A stretch of 40,881 nt of DNA from Pseudonocardia terrae (GTDB taxonomy: Bacteria > Actinomycetota > Actinomycetes > Mycobacteriales > Pseudonocardiaceae): assembly GCF_021343995.1 (NCBI RefSeq), contig NZ_JAJTTE010000063.1:1-40881 (forward strand), written 5' to 3'. Shown here in pieces: positions 26,201 to 33,760 of the stretch. The notes below the pieces were generated by a model that worked only from the letters and a program-made list of their open reading frames with translations, ran no database searches and was not told the DNA's origin. A program made the position numbers and the translations under genes. Position 1 is the first letter of the stretch; each line of letters starts with the position of its first letter.

Positions 26201-27926
26201 CGAGCTGGATGCCGGTGCCGCCGAACTCGGCCGTGATGACGCCCAGCAGCGAGAAGCCCCGGGAGCCGTCAGGCATGCGGGTGGTGATCAGGCCGATCGC
26301 CTTCAGCGCGAGGAACTGGGCGAACTCCAGCTCCAGCGCTCCTGCGTACTCGCCGCGGTCGGGGTCGGCATAAAGGTAGCCGCCGCCCGCGACGAGGCCC
26401 GCCTTCAGCTCCAGCCCGACGCCGTTGGGCGGCTTGAAGGCGAAGGCGACGTCAGCGGGCCCGATGTTGCCGCCGCCTGGCGGGAAGCCGAGGTTCACCA
26501 CGACGCCGAGCCGGTCGACGCTGGCGGTGATCGGCCCCATGTGGGCGGACAGCCCCGCGGAGAGCTCGACGGGCACAGCCGCGCCGTTGATCTTCGCGGC
26601 CAGGTACACAGTCTGGATCTCGATCGGCCCGAGCTCAACGTGCACCGGCACGGCGATCTCCAACGCGCCGCTGCCGTGGAACTTGAGCCCGGTGTCCGGC
26701 GCGAACCCGAACCCGACGCCGAAGTCCGAATCGATCCGCGCGCCGCCGAGCAGGGTCGCGACGAACCCGTCGCCACTGGAGGTGTCGATGACCAGCTTGC
26801 CGCCCGTGATCTCACCGGCCGCCGTCGGCGCCGCCGTGAAGCTGCCGGTGCCGGGGTCGAAGGTCAGGGCGAGGCCCGCGTCCACACTCAGCTCCGCGAA
26901 CTCCAGCCTGCTGCCGCCCGCCTGGCCGAGCACCACGAGCGGGTCGGCTGGCTTCGCCGTTAACCCGACGGTGACCGCACCCGTGAGCTGAGCGTTTGGT
27001 GTCGCGATGCTGACGTCGAACGGCGGCTGCAGCCTGCCGGACGTTCCGGCGTCCAGTTCGCCGTGCATCGCGACGTGCGCGGTCCACGCCGGAGGGGACA
27101 CCGGGAAGTCAAAGGTCGTGTCGACGGAAGCGCGCAGCACCAACGACAGTGCAAGGCCCGTGCCGTCCGGGGTTGGTTGCAGGTCGAGGCCGAACGCCTG
27201 GAGCTGCGGGGGGGTGCCATTGCCGCCGGGCAGGAGCAACACAGGCAGGCCGAGCCTGGCGAGGACCCCTTCCAGCACGGTCAGCAGCCGGACAACGTCC
27301 AGGGCGCCGCCCCAGCCGTACAGCATCTTGAGGTGGGCGACCGGGTTGGTCAGCGCGGGCAGCACCCGATCGAGGTGGACTGCCACGACGTCCCGGGGTG
27401 GCCGGGTCGGGTCGGTCGGGTCGCCCGGGTCGGGGGTTCGGTCGACGATGCCGAGCACGGTCAGCACAGCGCCCGCCCCGGGGCTAAGCTCGAGCAGGTC
27501 GGCCAGCACGAGGTCGGTGATCTTGCGCGCCAGGTCGGTGGTCAGATCGGTGATCTGCGCGGCAGTGATGCCCGGCAGGGCGGCCCCGCCAGACTGGACC
27601 GCGCTGACGAACTCCGGAATCGCATCGCCGATCCGGCCGATCTGGGTGATCACCGCGGCGCCCGCGGCCACTATGCCCGCGGCATCGTCCGCCTCGATGG
27701 CTGCGGCGACCTGCTCGATCAGCCCATCGAGCTGGCCGGTCATGCCCACGATCGTGTTACGGGCGGCGGTGATCGTCGGATCGGTGAGGAAGTCGGCGGG
27801 GAACCGAACGCCGAGCTCCTCCAGCGTGTCGAGCACCCCGTCATCGCCCAACCGGTCCGCGAACCGCCGAAACAGCCTTCCGAGCTCGATCGTCAGCCGC
27901 TCGAGAGTCCCCGCTTTGTCAGGCAT
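23283..27926 (-). CDS. DUF6603-type giant protein fused to C-terminal kelch propeller
   Basis: 1547 residues in three parts. Residues 1-170 are helical and acidic/hydrophobic (LERLTIELGRLFRRFADRLG). About 430-880 match my memory of the DUF6603 domain: VSLGVVIEIPGNTAILGVL, FDKQRLWFVAELFDS, LLVAWGDSPDVVLTVGGFHP and GYFAVTSNTVQFGATAQL, long hydrophobic beta strands with many Gly residues. From about 1185 to the end are six to seven kelch repeats closely resembling the next gene. There is no signal peptide. The many alternating hydrophobic strands could form a large beta-barrel, beta-solenoid or lipid-contacting surface; this is inference. ATG 27926 overlaps the upstream stop by eight bases. It is the largest intact beta-rich component of the operon and probably a scaffold. 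The enzymatic function, if any, is unknown. Confidence 0.85.
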   Translation of the reverse strand: MPDKAGTLERLTIELGRLFRRFADRLGDDGVLDTLEELGVRFPADFLTDPTITAARNTIVGMTGQLDGLIEQVAAAIEADDAAGIVAAGAAVITQIGRIGDAIPEFVSAVQSGGAALPGITAAQITDLTTDLARKITDLVLADLLELSPGAGAVLTVLGIVDRTPDPGDPTDPTRPPRDVVAVHLDRVLPALTNPVAHLKMLYGWGGALDVVRLLTVLEGVLARLGLPVLLLPGGNGTPPQLQAFGLDLQPTPDGTGLALSLVLRASVDTTFDFPVSPPAWTAHVAMHGELDAGTSGRLQPPFDVSIATPNAQLTGAVTVGLTAKPADPLVVLGQAGGSRLEFAELSVDAGLALTFDPGTGSFTAAPTAAGEITGGKLVIDTSSGDGFVATLLGGARIDSDFGVGFGFAPDTGLKFHGSGALEIAVPVHVELGPIEIQTVYLAAKINGAAVPVELSAGLSAHMGPITASVDRLGVVVNLGFPPGGGNIGPADVAFAFKPPNGVGLELKAGLVAGGGYLYADPDRGEYAGALELEFAQFLALKAIGLITTRMPDGSRGFSLLGVITAEFGGTGIQLGYGFTLLGVGGILGLNRGVNLQALAEGVRTGAVESVMFPTDVVANAPRILSDLRAFFPPQQGTFLIGPMAKIGWGTPTLVSVSLGVVIEIPGNTAILGVLKVVLPTEELALLVLQVDFAGALEFDKQRLWFVAELFDSRILTMTLSGGMGLLVAWGDSPDVVLTVGGFHPSYMAPPLPFPVPDRLSVDILNQPNMLIRVSGYFAVTSNTVQFGATAQLRLGFDDFGIEGHLSFDALFQFSPFRFVISISAGMSLKAFGVGLFSIDLQFQLEGPSPWRAHGRGSVGLLFFEISADFDIAWGEARDTTLTPVDVLPLLANELSKLEGWRTQLPAGRTPLVTLRTLPPTNQLVLHPLGTLIVRQRAVPLDIRVDKIGGQRAHDGKRFSVTPAPGSGLRQVSVAAEKFAIAQFQDLTDAQKLSLPSYGDQDAGVELAGATGMVASARVVRRSARFEMIVLDSRGRASASLVRTPTDARPRTAAPRAAVGAGVPAPRKLTSVSPAVYRQLLAGSSTSRSPLSRQDADRRQPFAAQDTIRLSDQRFIVAYVRNNVQAFPPSAARLPTTDAGGAAVATFRSQAAAADALADWVARLPNLAGTLHVIPAADASVPLAVPGTWSTAGGLPAPTAGAPAVRLASGRVLLAGGAGAPSAAALFDPVANLWTAAGPLHTGRENHAAVLLADGRPAVLGGRAGDPLASVEVYNATADTWSTLGTGLHTARHGHSATVLADGRVLVAGGTGARGPTGSAALASAEILDPATDTWTSAAPMHDARSGHEAVLLQDGRVLVVGGALLTGGPRRPMAYCELFDPTTGTWAPTGELATARISHQATLLADGTVLVTGGDPAGDQHGRIRADSLNSAEQYDPTTGQWTPVAPMPGPFGRHRAVLLRTGLVLISGGTSGPTFTAGYRAAATYNPGSGRWTATGALADGRWAHTVVELADGRIVVTGGVHTAAPAAVGPASPVFAAGTEIFTP

Positions 27927-29577
27927 GGCCGCCGACCCCGATCGGCATCGCGTCGAGCGCGGCGACCAGTTCGGCCAGCGTTCTCCCTGGGAGGTCGGGC
28001 AGTACCTCGCGCGCCTGGCGCACGTCAGCGCCCAGCGAAGCGCTCGCGCGGTCGATCAGGACCACGGCGAACGCGTCGACGCAGTCCTGGACGGGCACGC
28101 CGCGCACAGTCTCGGGCAGGGCGAGCTCCGGGCGGCTCACCATGCGCGACAGCAGTTGGAACAGCGCTGCGCCGCCACCGCGGTGCCACGTTACGGCGAC
28201 CCGGCGGTCGTCGCGCAAAAGTCGGGTGACCTCGACGCGGTGGCGCTGCCACAGTTGCGTCAGATAACGGCCTGCCGCAGATTCCTCCAGCGCGGCCCGG
28301 ACTTCGGCCAGCGTCTCAGACAGCGGCCGGTCTGCCGCGAACCACGGCCGACCCACGGGTGCGCGCAACCCGTCCGCGGCGACCGCACCGAGGAACGCGG
28401 CCGGTTCGGCCGCCACCACGGGTGCCAGCTCGGCGGGCACCGCGACGCGGGCCGCGCCCGGCACCGTGTGCACCTCGTCGATCGAGGTCGCCGTGGCCAC
28501 CTCCAACGTCAGTGACGGCGTGCCGGCGGCGAACCGCGCGAGCACGTCCGCGATCGGCCAGGCGACGCCGAGCGGGCGTTCGATGCCGTCCGGGGGCAGG
28601 GCGGGCGGCGTGCCGCCCCGGGCCGTGATTTCCGCGCGGGTCCGGCGGCGCGCGAACACCAGACCGCACACCCGATTCTGGTCGTCGACGACAGCAGAGC
28701 CGGAGTCTCCGTGCTCGTCGAAGAACAGCAGTTCGCCCGGCTTTCGGTCCGGATTGTCGTTGGCCTGGATGAGAATCGCGTTGTGCGCCGTGCCTGATAC
28801 GCCATTGACGTCGGTGACGACGCCCCCGGTCAACCGCGTGCGCGCGCCCCGTTTGCGTACCGGCAGCCGGGCGAGTGCGTCTGCGGTGCTGAGGCTGCGG
28901 GTACCGCTGACGAGGCCGATGCCGAGAATCTGCGCCTGCCATGTGGTGCCTGCCCGCAACTGCACAACGGCCTGGTCGTCTGCACCTGTCCGCTCGCCGG
29001 CCCTGTATACGCCGATGATATCGTTGCAGCAGCTGGAGCTCGAGATGGATGTCGGCTGGCCGACCTCCGTACTGCCCTTGGTCGCAGCCACCAGGCCGGC
29101 GCCGTCGATCACGTGCTGGTTGGTCAGCGCGTAGCCAACGTCGTGGTTCGACTTGAGCCACAGCAGACAGCCCAGCGTGCCTTCCCACCTCTCGCCCTTG
29201 GCGGAGGAGAGGGCGGGTTGTATGCGCGTACCGCCCTTGAGCGGTCGCTCCGTCTTGTCGTCGGTCGAGTCGTCGCGCACTATGCCGCCCGGCGGCGCGG
29301 CGACGAGCACGATGCCGTCGCTCTCGATCACGTCGGTGCCCACACCGTCAATCTCGGCCGGGATCACCTCGTCCGGCGGGATCTCCTCGAGCGGCCGCTT
29401 GTTCGCTACGTGCACCCGGATCACCAGCTCGCCGGTCGGCTGGCCACCGGTTTCCTTGCTACCCAAGGCGACCATGCTGACGCCGGGGATCGCCAGTAGC
29501 CGTTGGGCTGCGTCCCGGTGGACCTGCTCTGCGTGCGCGATGCGTGCGGAGTCGGGCTCGAGGTTTCGGTCCGGCAT
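27919..29577 (-). CDS. Trypsin-like (S1/chymotrypsin-fold) peptidase, copy 2
   Basis: 552-residue serine peptidase. The triad is His155 in LTNQHVID, Asp200 or Asp201 in TGADDQAVVQL and Ser292 in DEHGDSGSAVVD. About 100 residues come first, containing LLAIPGVSMVALGSKETGG-type alpha/beta sequence (AIPGV, then GELVIRVHV) and probably forming a small regulatory or pro-domain. A Cys pair (SSSCCNDIIGVY) precedes the catalytic Asp, with a further Cys in GTLGCLL. A C-terminal domain of about 200 residues includes WHRGGGAALFQLLSRMV. No signal peptide is present, so it acts inside the cell. ATG 29577 follows the upstream stop by 13 bases with GGAGGG well placed. It is a paralogue of the upstream gene in tandem. 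Its specificity is not evident. Confidence 0.9.
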   Translation of the reverse strand: MPDRNLEPDSARIAHAEQVHRDAAQRLLAIPGVSMVALGSKETGGQPTGELVIRVHVANKRPLEEIPPDEVIPAEIDGVGTDVIESDGIVLVAAPPGGIVRDDSTDDKTERPLKGGTRIQPALSSAKGERWEGTLGCLLWLKSNHDVGYALTNQHVIDGAGLVAATKGSTEVGQPTSISSSSCCNDIIGVYRAGERTGADDQAVVQLRAGTTWQAQILGIGLVSGTRSLSTADALARLPVRKRGARTRLTGGVVTDVNGVSGTAHNAILIQANDNPDRKPGELLFFDEHGDSGSAVVDDQNRVCGLVFARRRTRAEITARGGTPPALPPDGIERPLGVAWPIADVLARFAAGTPSLTLEVATATSIDEVHTVPGAARVAVPAELAPVVAAEPAAFLGAVAADGLRAPVGRPWFAADRPLSETLAEVRAALEESAAGRYLTQLWQRHRVEVTRLLRDDRRVAVTWHRGGGAALFQLLSRMVSRPELALPETVRGVPVQDCVDAFAVVLIDRASASLGADVRQAREVLPDLPGRTLAELVAALDAMPIGVGGHA

Positions 29578-29590
29578 CGTATTGCCCTCC

Positions 29591-31171
29591 TCAGTCCGCG
29601 CCCAGCGCTGCGATGATCTGGGGGAAGGAGAGCCCTGCGAGGTCGGGCAGCGCCGCCCGCGCCGAGCTTAGAGCGTTGCGCAGGCCGGGGCTCGCTTGTG
29701 CGGCGAACGCATCGTGAATCCGGCTCACCGAGCTAGCCAGCGGTTGACCGTTCACCTTGGCAGGCAACGTGATGTCGTGCCGATCGACCATCCGGATCAG
29801 GGTCTGGACCAAGGCCGGCCCGCCGGAGCGCTGCCAAACGATGGCGACCCTGCGGTGCTCGTTCACCAACGACACCAGCTCCGGCTGGTGCTCCAGCCAG
29901 AGCGCGGCGATCTGTCTGCCGCCCGGCGACGCTCGGAGCTGGGCGCTGATGCCTGCCAATAGTTCCGGCGTCGGTGAGGGCGTGCTCGGCAGCAGAGGGA
30001 CGTCCGGGGGCGCGAGTACACGGACGCCCGGTGGGGGTCCGGCCAGAGCAGGTGCCAGCTCGGCGGGGATGCGCAACGTGTGGTTGGCCGGCACGGTCTG
30101 TACGACCCCGTCCGCCGTGGCGGTGGCGATCCGCACCGGGATCCCGTCGGCGCTGCCGAACAGACCGAGGATCGTCGTGATCGGGAGCTCCAGACCGTTA
30201 TTCGTCTTGAGTTTGGAGTCCGGTGCCGCACCGTAGTGCAGGGCGACTACTTCGCTGTTGTCGTTGACCACGACGCTCCCCGAGTCGCCTCGGTCGCTGA
30301 AGTAGGTCCAGTCGGTCGCCTTGATCGCCGAATTGGGATTGGGCCGGACGACCATCACGTTGTCGTGCGTGACGCCGTCGTCCGCCGTATGCGTCGTATT
30401 GAGAGCCAGGACGACCCCGCCTGTCTGCTTCGTCCTGGCCCCACGCTTGAAGACCTGGTAGTCGAGGGCGGCGATTTGTTGCGTAGTGACGTTGCGGGGG
30501 CCGTTCAGTCGGCCGATGCCGACGACCTCCGCCAGGTATTGCGTACCGGGATCGAGCCGGACGAGGGCGGCGTCCCTGCTCTGTTCGTCGTTGCCGGCGG
30601 CGAACACGCCGATCTGGTCCGAGCAGCACTTCGTCGAGCTGGCCTGGTTGGTCGGCTGCCCAGCCCGTGTCGTGTCCTTCGTGGGCTTGACCTTCACGTT
30701 GTTCGCGCAGACGACGTGGAAATTGGTCAGCGCGAAGACCTGGTTCGGATCGGTCTCGTGCACGAGGAAGCAACCCAGCGTGCCAAACCCCGCACCCGTG
30801 AGATCGACCTGGAGCCGGCTGCCGCCGATCAACGGCCGGTACTTCGTGGCGTCCGTGTCGTTCTCAGCAACCAGCTGCGATCCGGGTATGGTGGCCACCT
30901 CGTCGGCATCGGGAGCTGTGTCAAGGTGGGATTCTCCGAGCACTGATACATCGATCCCGACGCCCTCGAACGACGGCGGCAGCAGTTCGCCTAGCGGCAA
31001 TTCTGCGGCGGCCCGCTTCCGCCGCACGAACACCTTGATCACGATCTCGCCGGTGGGCCTCCCGTCGCGTTCCCGGCCGCCGACGCCCACCCCCGTGACT
31101 CCGGGCAGCCGCATGAGCGCCGCGGCGGCCCGTTCCTTAATCTCGATCAGCCTGGTGTCGTCGGGGGTCAC
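29591..31171 (-). CDS. Trypsin-like (S1/chymotrypsin-fold) peptidase, copy 1
   Basis: 526 residues from GTG 31171, which overlaps the previous stop as GTGA; the open frame up to 31396 is out of place because it lies inside the upstream gene. The triad is His152 (ALTNFHVVCAN), Asp200 (SRDAALVRL) and Ser297 (SDRGDSGSVVVN). The layout equals the paralogue downstream: an N-terminal RLPGVTGVGVGG plus GEIVIKVFVRRK module, GTLGCFLV before the catalytic His, the Cys pair in STKCCSDQIGVF and a C-terminal domain with WQRSGGPALVQTLIRMV. No signal peptide is seen. Two adjacent, diverged copies may cleave different partners or work as a pair. Confidence 0.9.
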   Translation of the reverse strand: MTPDDTRLIEIKERAAAALMRLPGVTGVGVGGRERDGRPTGEIVIKVFVRRKRAAAELPLGELLPPSFEGVGIDVSVLGESHLDTAPDADEVATIPGSQLVAENDTDATKYRPLIGGSRLQVDLTGAGFGTLGCFLVHETDPNQVFALTNFHVVCANNVKVKPTKDTTRAGQPTNQASSTKCCSDQIGVFAAGNDEQSRDAALVRLDPGTQYLAEVVGIGRLNGPRNVTTQQIAALDYQVFKRGARTKQTGGVVLALNTTHTADDGVTHDNVMVVRPNPNSAIKATDWTYFSDRGDSGSVVVNDNSEVVALHYGAAPDSKLKTNNGLELPITTILGLFGSADGIPVRIATATADGVVQTVPANHTLRIPAELAPALAGPPPGVRVLAPPDVPLLPSTPSPTPELLAGISAQLRASPGGRQIAALWLEHQPELVSLVNEHRRVAIVWQRSGGPALVQTLIRMVDRHDITLPAKVNGQPLASSVSRIHDAFAAQASPGLRNALSSARAALPDLAGLSFPQIIAALGAD

Positions 31172-31874
31172 GCCGCGGCCTCGGCCGATGGCTTCCCGCG
31201 GAAGCCCAAGATCGCTGACCGCTCTCGGATGGAATCTACCGCGCAGGGGGATCCCTGCCGGGGATGAGCAATGTCTACGTTGTGGTGGAAGACGGTGGTG
31301 CGGGACGGGCCGGACGTGTTTAGCCCCATAGCGATGTCGTCTCGTCCGGGCCTGTTCGGGTCGTACACCTGCGTGCGGAAACGTGCACCGCCCCAAGCGT
31401 AGGCATAGGCGAGGACCACGTGGCGGTGGCCGTGCTGAGCCGCGTCCGCGTTGTACACGGAGACCACGCCGAGCGTACAGGGCTTGCCCTGGTCGGTGCC
31501 GGCCGCCAGCTTCGGTATCTGGACATGGATGGTCATCCCGCCTAGGCCCCGCCGGAGGCCGCCAAGGATGTCGTGACTGGAGGCGTTGGCCGAGGCGATG
31601 TGGATGAGGACGTCTTCCGGGATGTTCGAGCTCGCAAGCAGGCGCTCGGCCAGATAGGTCATCGGGGCCAACCCGGTCGGTGGCGGTCTGCCCTCGCTCG
31701 GCGTCGGCAGGGGGCGTCGAAGAGGTCGCAGGCGGTGAGGCACGGGCCCGCGGTCGCCTTGCCGATGGCGAGCGTGCCGATGCCCGTGCGCACGATCGGG
31801 TCCGGCGTTCCCCCCGGCCAGCAATTCGTGAACTTCACACCGCGGGTGCTCGGGACAACGCTGGTGGCTGCCAT
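31168..31874 (-). pseudogene. C39/papain-like cysteine peptidase, frameshifted
   Basis: First gene of the minus-strand operon. ATG 31874 has GGAG eight bases upstream and opens MAATSVVPSTRGVKFTNCWPGG, then IGKATAGPCLTACDLFDAP. At a run of five C (plus-strand G at 31710-31714) the sense frame shifts and continues PTGLAPMTYLAERLLASS to the stop at 31168. The reconstructed protein of about 235 residues shows a plausible Cys-His-Asp set: Cys45 (AGPCLTAC), the His of HRHVVLAYAY and the Asp of VYDPNRPG. That resembles peptidases of the C39-like type. One base gained at the homopolymer restores the frame. This may be a true mutation, a sequencing error or slippage, and I cannot tell which. Downstream genes are still coupled to its 3-prime end by GTGA. 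Confidence 0.7.
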
Positions 31875-32245
31875 ACTCGGTCTCCGTCGTCGCACGCAAG
31901 TACTACTAACGAAAGAGGTGTCGACCGGCCGCGCGATAGTCCCGCGAGCCGACGCATCTCTTGGCTCGCGAGTGAATCGCCACGCACAGCGACGCGTACT
32001 CGTATAACCAGCCCTAACGGGAACCACGAGCCCACGTACACGATGTCGAACGATCGAGCCCATCCCGACCTGAGGATCCAAGCTGTCACCCCTCACCGGG
32101 AAGTGTCGTCCCTCGCCCTGCCTACATGGCCAGGCCAAGCCTGCTGCAAGACTCCGCGCGTGTCGATACAACATGCCAGCAAATCTCCACGGCTACCCAT
32201 ACCGTTCACTGGAATGGAGTATGAGCCATAGGATGGAGGCCCTCG
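31875..32245. other. Leader side of the minus-strand operon
   Basis: No gene is supported; overlapping short frames on both strands lack start signals. It must hold the promoter of the 20-kb minus-strand operon, but I see no box pair good enough to mark. A motif copy lies at its far end (32246-32267), 372 bases from the first ATG. Confidence 0.4.
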
Positions 32246-32267
32246 ACGTACGTAGATGTGCGTATGT
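32246..32267. promoter_or_regulatory. Near-palindromic motif, left copy in divergent region
   Basis: GTACGTAGATGTGCGTAT at 32248-32265 is the exact reverse complement of 33102-33119 and differs at two positions from the core at 1651-1668. It lies upstream of the minus-strand operon. An adjacent AGATCTAC (32273-32280) could be a half-site. Confidence 0.55.
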
Positions 32268-32589
32268 GCTTAGATCTACAAGGTAGAGTATGGGGGCGTC
32301 AGTGGTTGAGCAGCACCCCCCGGCGGGCATAGCTGGCGGTCGCGCGAGCGCGACGCAGGCGACTAACAGGATGAGTTGTCGATGTAGGCCGATTCTAGAA
32401 CTCTCGGACAAACTGCTAAGACTGCGATGACGTGGTCGGAGTAGTGCATGATGTTTCTGTCGATGCGCTGAAGGTGTATCTGAAAAGCCTACTGCAGCAT
32501 CCTTCCACTAGAATTGTGCAGATTCGTTGCCTTCCTTCTCCGTCGGTCACATCTGGGTGGTGAAGCGCGTGGGAGCTCGCCGCTAACCG

Positions 32590-33090
32590 AGCGGCGTGCA
32601 TCCAGCCGGATCAGTTCCGGGATCGGGCATGCGCGCTAACAGCTGCTCGGCTGGGCACCGGCCTGTTTGGGCTCGTGGAGCTGGTAAAGGTTCGTCAGGT
32701 CCTCGGCGATGGGCCAGGCCAGGGTGAGCTCACCGGCGATCAGCCGGGCGGCGGTGGTTGCGCTGAGGTGGTCGCGGCGGCGGATACCGTAGAGCGGTCG
32801 TGGGTGCGGCCGCGGTGGCCAAGGGTGTCCCGTTGTTTCCGGCGGCGGACGTCGTCATGGCGGCGAGTCCAAGGCGCACGACGTGGAAGCGAATCGAGCA
32901 CCCGCGCCGCATCAGGGAGGTCGACGGCCAGCGCGATGGCCCGGGTCATCGGAGCGGAACGGCTCCAGCGACACGGCGCCCACCGCCTCCCGCCATGTCC
33001 GGCGCTGTGCAGCGAGCCAGTCGGCCAGCACGGTCCCGGAGCGGCCGTCTACCACGTCAAGCAGCTGCAGGCTGTTCGGGAGCCTGACGA
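32590..33090 (-). mobile_element. ISL3-family transposase relic
   Basis: Pieces of an ISL3 (IS204/IS1096 group) transposase can be read on the minus strand in shifting frames. In order they are DGRSGTVLADWLAAQRR, then RFHVVRLGLAA, then RDTLGHRGRTHD, then GELTLAWPIAEDLTNLYQ, then RACPIPELIRLDAR. Their order is that of the family's C-terminal half. At least three frameshifts and stops interrupt them, and no complete N-terminus or terminal repeats are found, so it is an old fragment. It lies between the two 18-bp motif copies and separates what was probably a compact divergent promoter region for the two large operons. Confidence 0.7.
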
Positions 33091-33099
33091 ACGAGTCGC

Positions 33100-33121
33100 A
33101 ATACGCACATCTACGTACCGG
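33100..33121. promoter_or_regulatory. Near-palindromic motif, right copy in divergent region
   Basis: ATACGCACATCTACGTAC at 33102-33119 matches the idealised palindrome at 19 of 22 positions when flanks are counted, and is the exact inverse of the copy at 32248-32265. It lies about 640 bases before the first dynamin-like gene. Confidence 0.55.
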
Positions 33122-33760
33122 TGGCCGTCAAGCCCCCGTCTAGCCTTGGTCTCTGTGAGACTTCGCCATACGCCCAAAGGGCGGATCGACGATTGCGGGG
33201 AGGGCGGTTGGTAGCTCTGGAACGCAGGAAGGCCGCAGTCGGGAGCGGCATAATGATGGGCTGCCCGATCAGGCCCCCTTTGCAACCTGTGCCCCAGGCG
33301 GAGCAGGCCATCCGACAGCGGTAAACGAGCCGCTCGACGATAGGTGTTTAGTCAAGCGGGCGGGAGCTTCTCAGCCTCTCGCTGCAGGAGTGATCGTGGT
33401 TGACTTTTGCGTGGATCCCAATACAAGTGACAAGTGACGTCGTGCTGTACCCCTCGCTCCCGGTACCTCTTGCTCGTATTCGCGTTCTTGCTCTCGTGGC
33501 TGTGGCACCAAACTCCTGCGTTGCTGGGCGGGACGAGCCGTGCCGAACCTTGGCACATACCAGCGGATTTGGCCGGTCCTGATCTACGCGTTGTTGGATC
33601 GACTCAGGTGCATTGCCGGGTTTGTACGAATCGGCCGCCCTCGCGAGGAGCCACTGCTGTCATGCCGTGGCACCGTTTGCCATGTATCTCCTCGAACCTG
33701 GAGGGACTCTGACCGTTCGGAAGTCCGTCTCATCACCTGGCCCGGACAGGAGGCCCTCAC
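33122..33760. other. Leader side of the dynamin operon
   Basis: No gene is supported. A plus-strand frame from 33434 contains a hydrophobic stretch (YLLLVFAFLLSWLW) that could mimic a signal peptide, but it has no ribosome binding site and its remainder is Arg/Pro noise. A promoter candidate lies at 33400-33427. Confidence 0.4.
33400..33427 (+). promoter_or_regulatory. Candidate sigma-70-type promoter for the dynamin operon
   Basis: TTGACT at 33400-33405 and TACAAG at 33422-33427 are separated by 16 bases, which is unusual in DNA this GC-rich. Transcription would start near 33434 and leave a leader of about 330 bases before GTG 33761. The -10 box matches only four of six consensus bases. Confidence 0.35.

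Noticed and set aside
33578..33585. GATCTACG as a fifth copy of the operator motif.
   Set aside because: Only a half-site matches; the other half shows about one match in seven.
33434..33712. Small secreted protein with signal-peptide-like start.
   Set aside because: No ribosome binding site, and the sequence after the hydrophobic stretch looks like noncoding translation.
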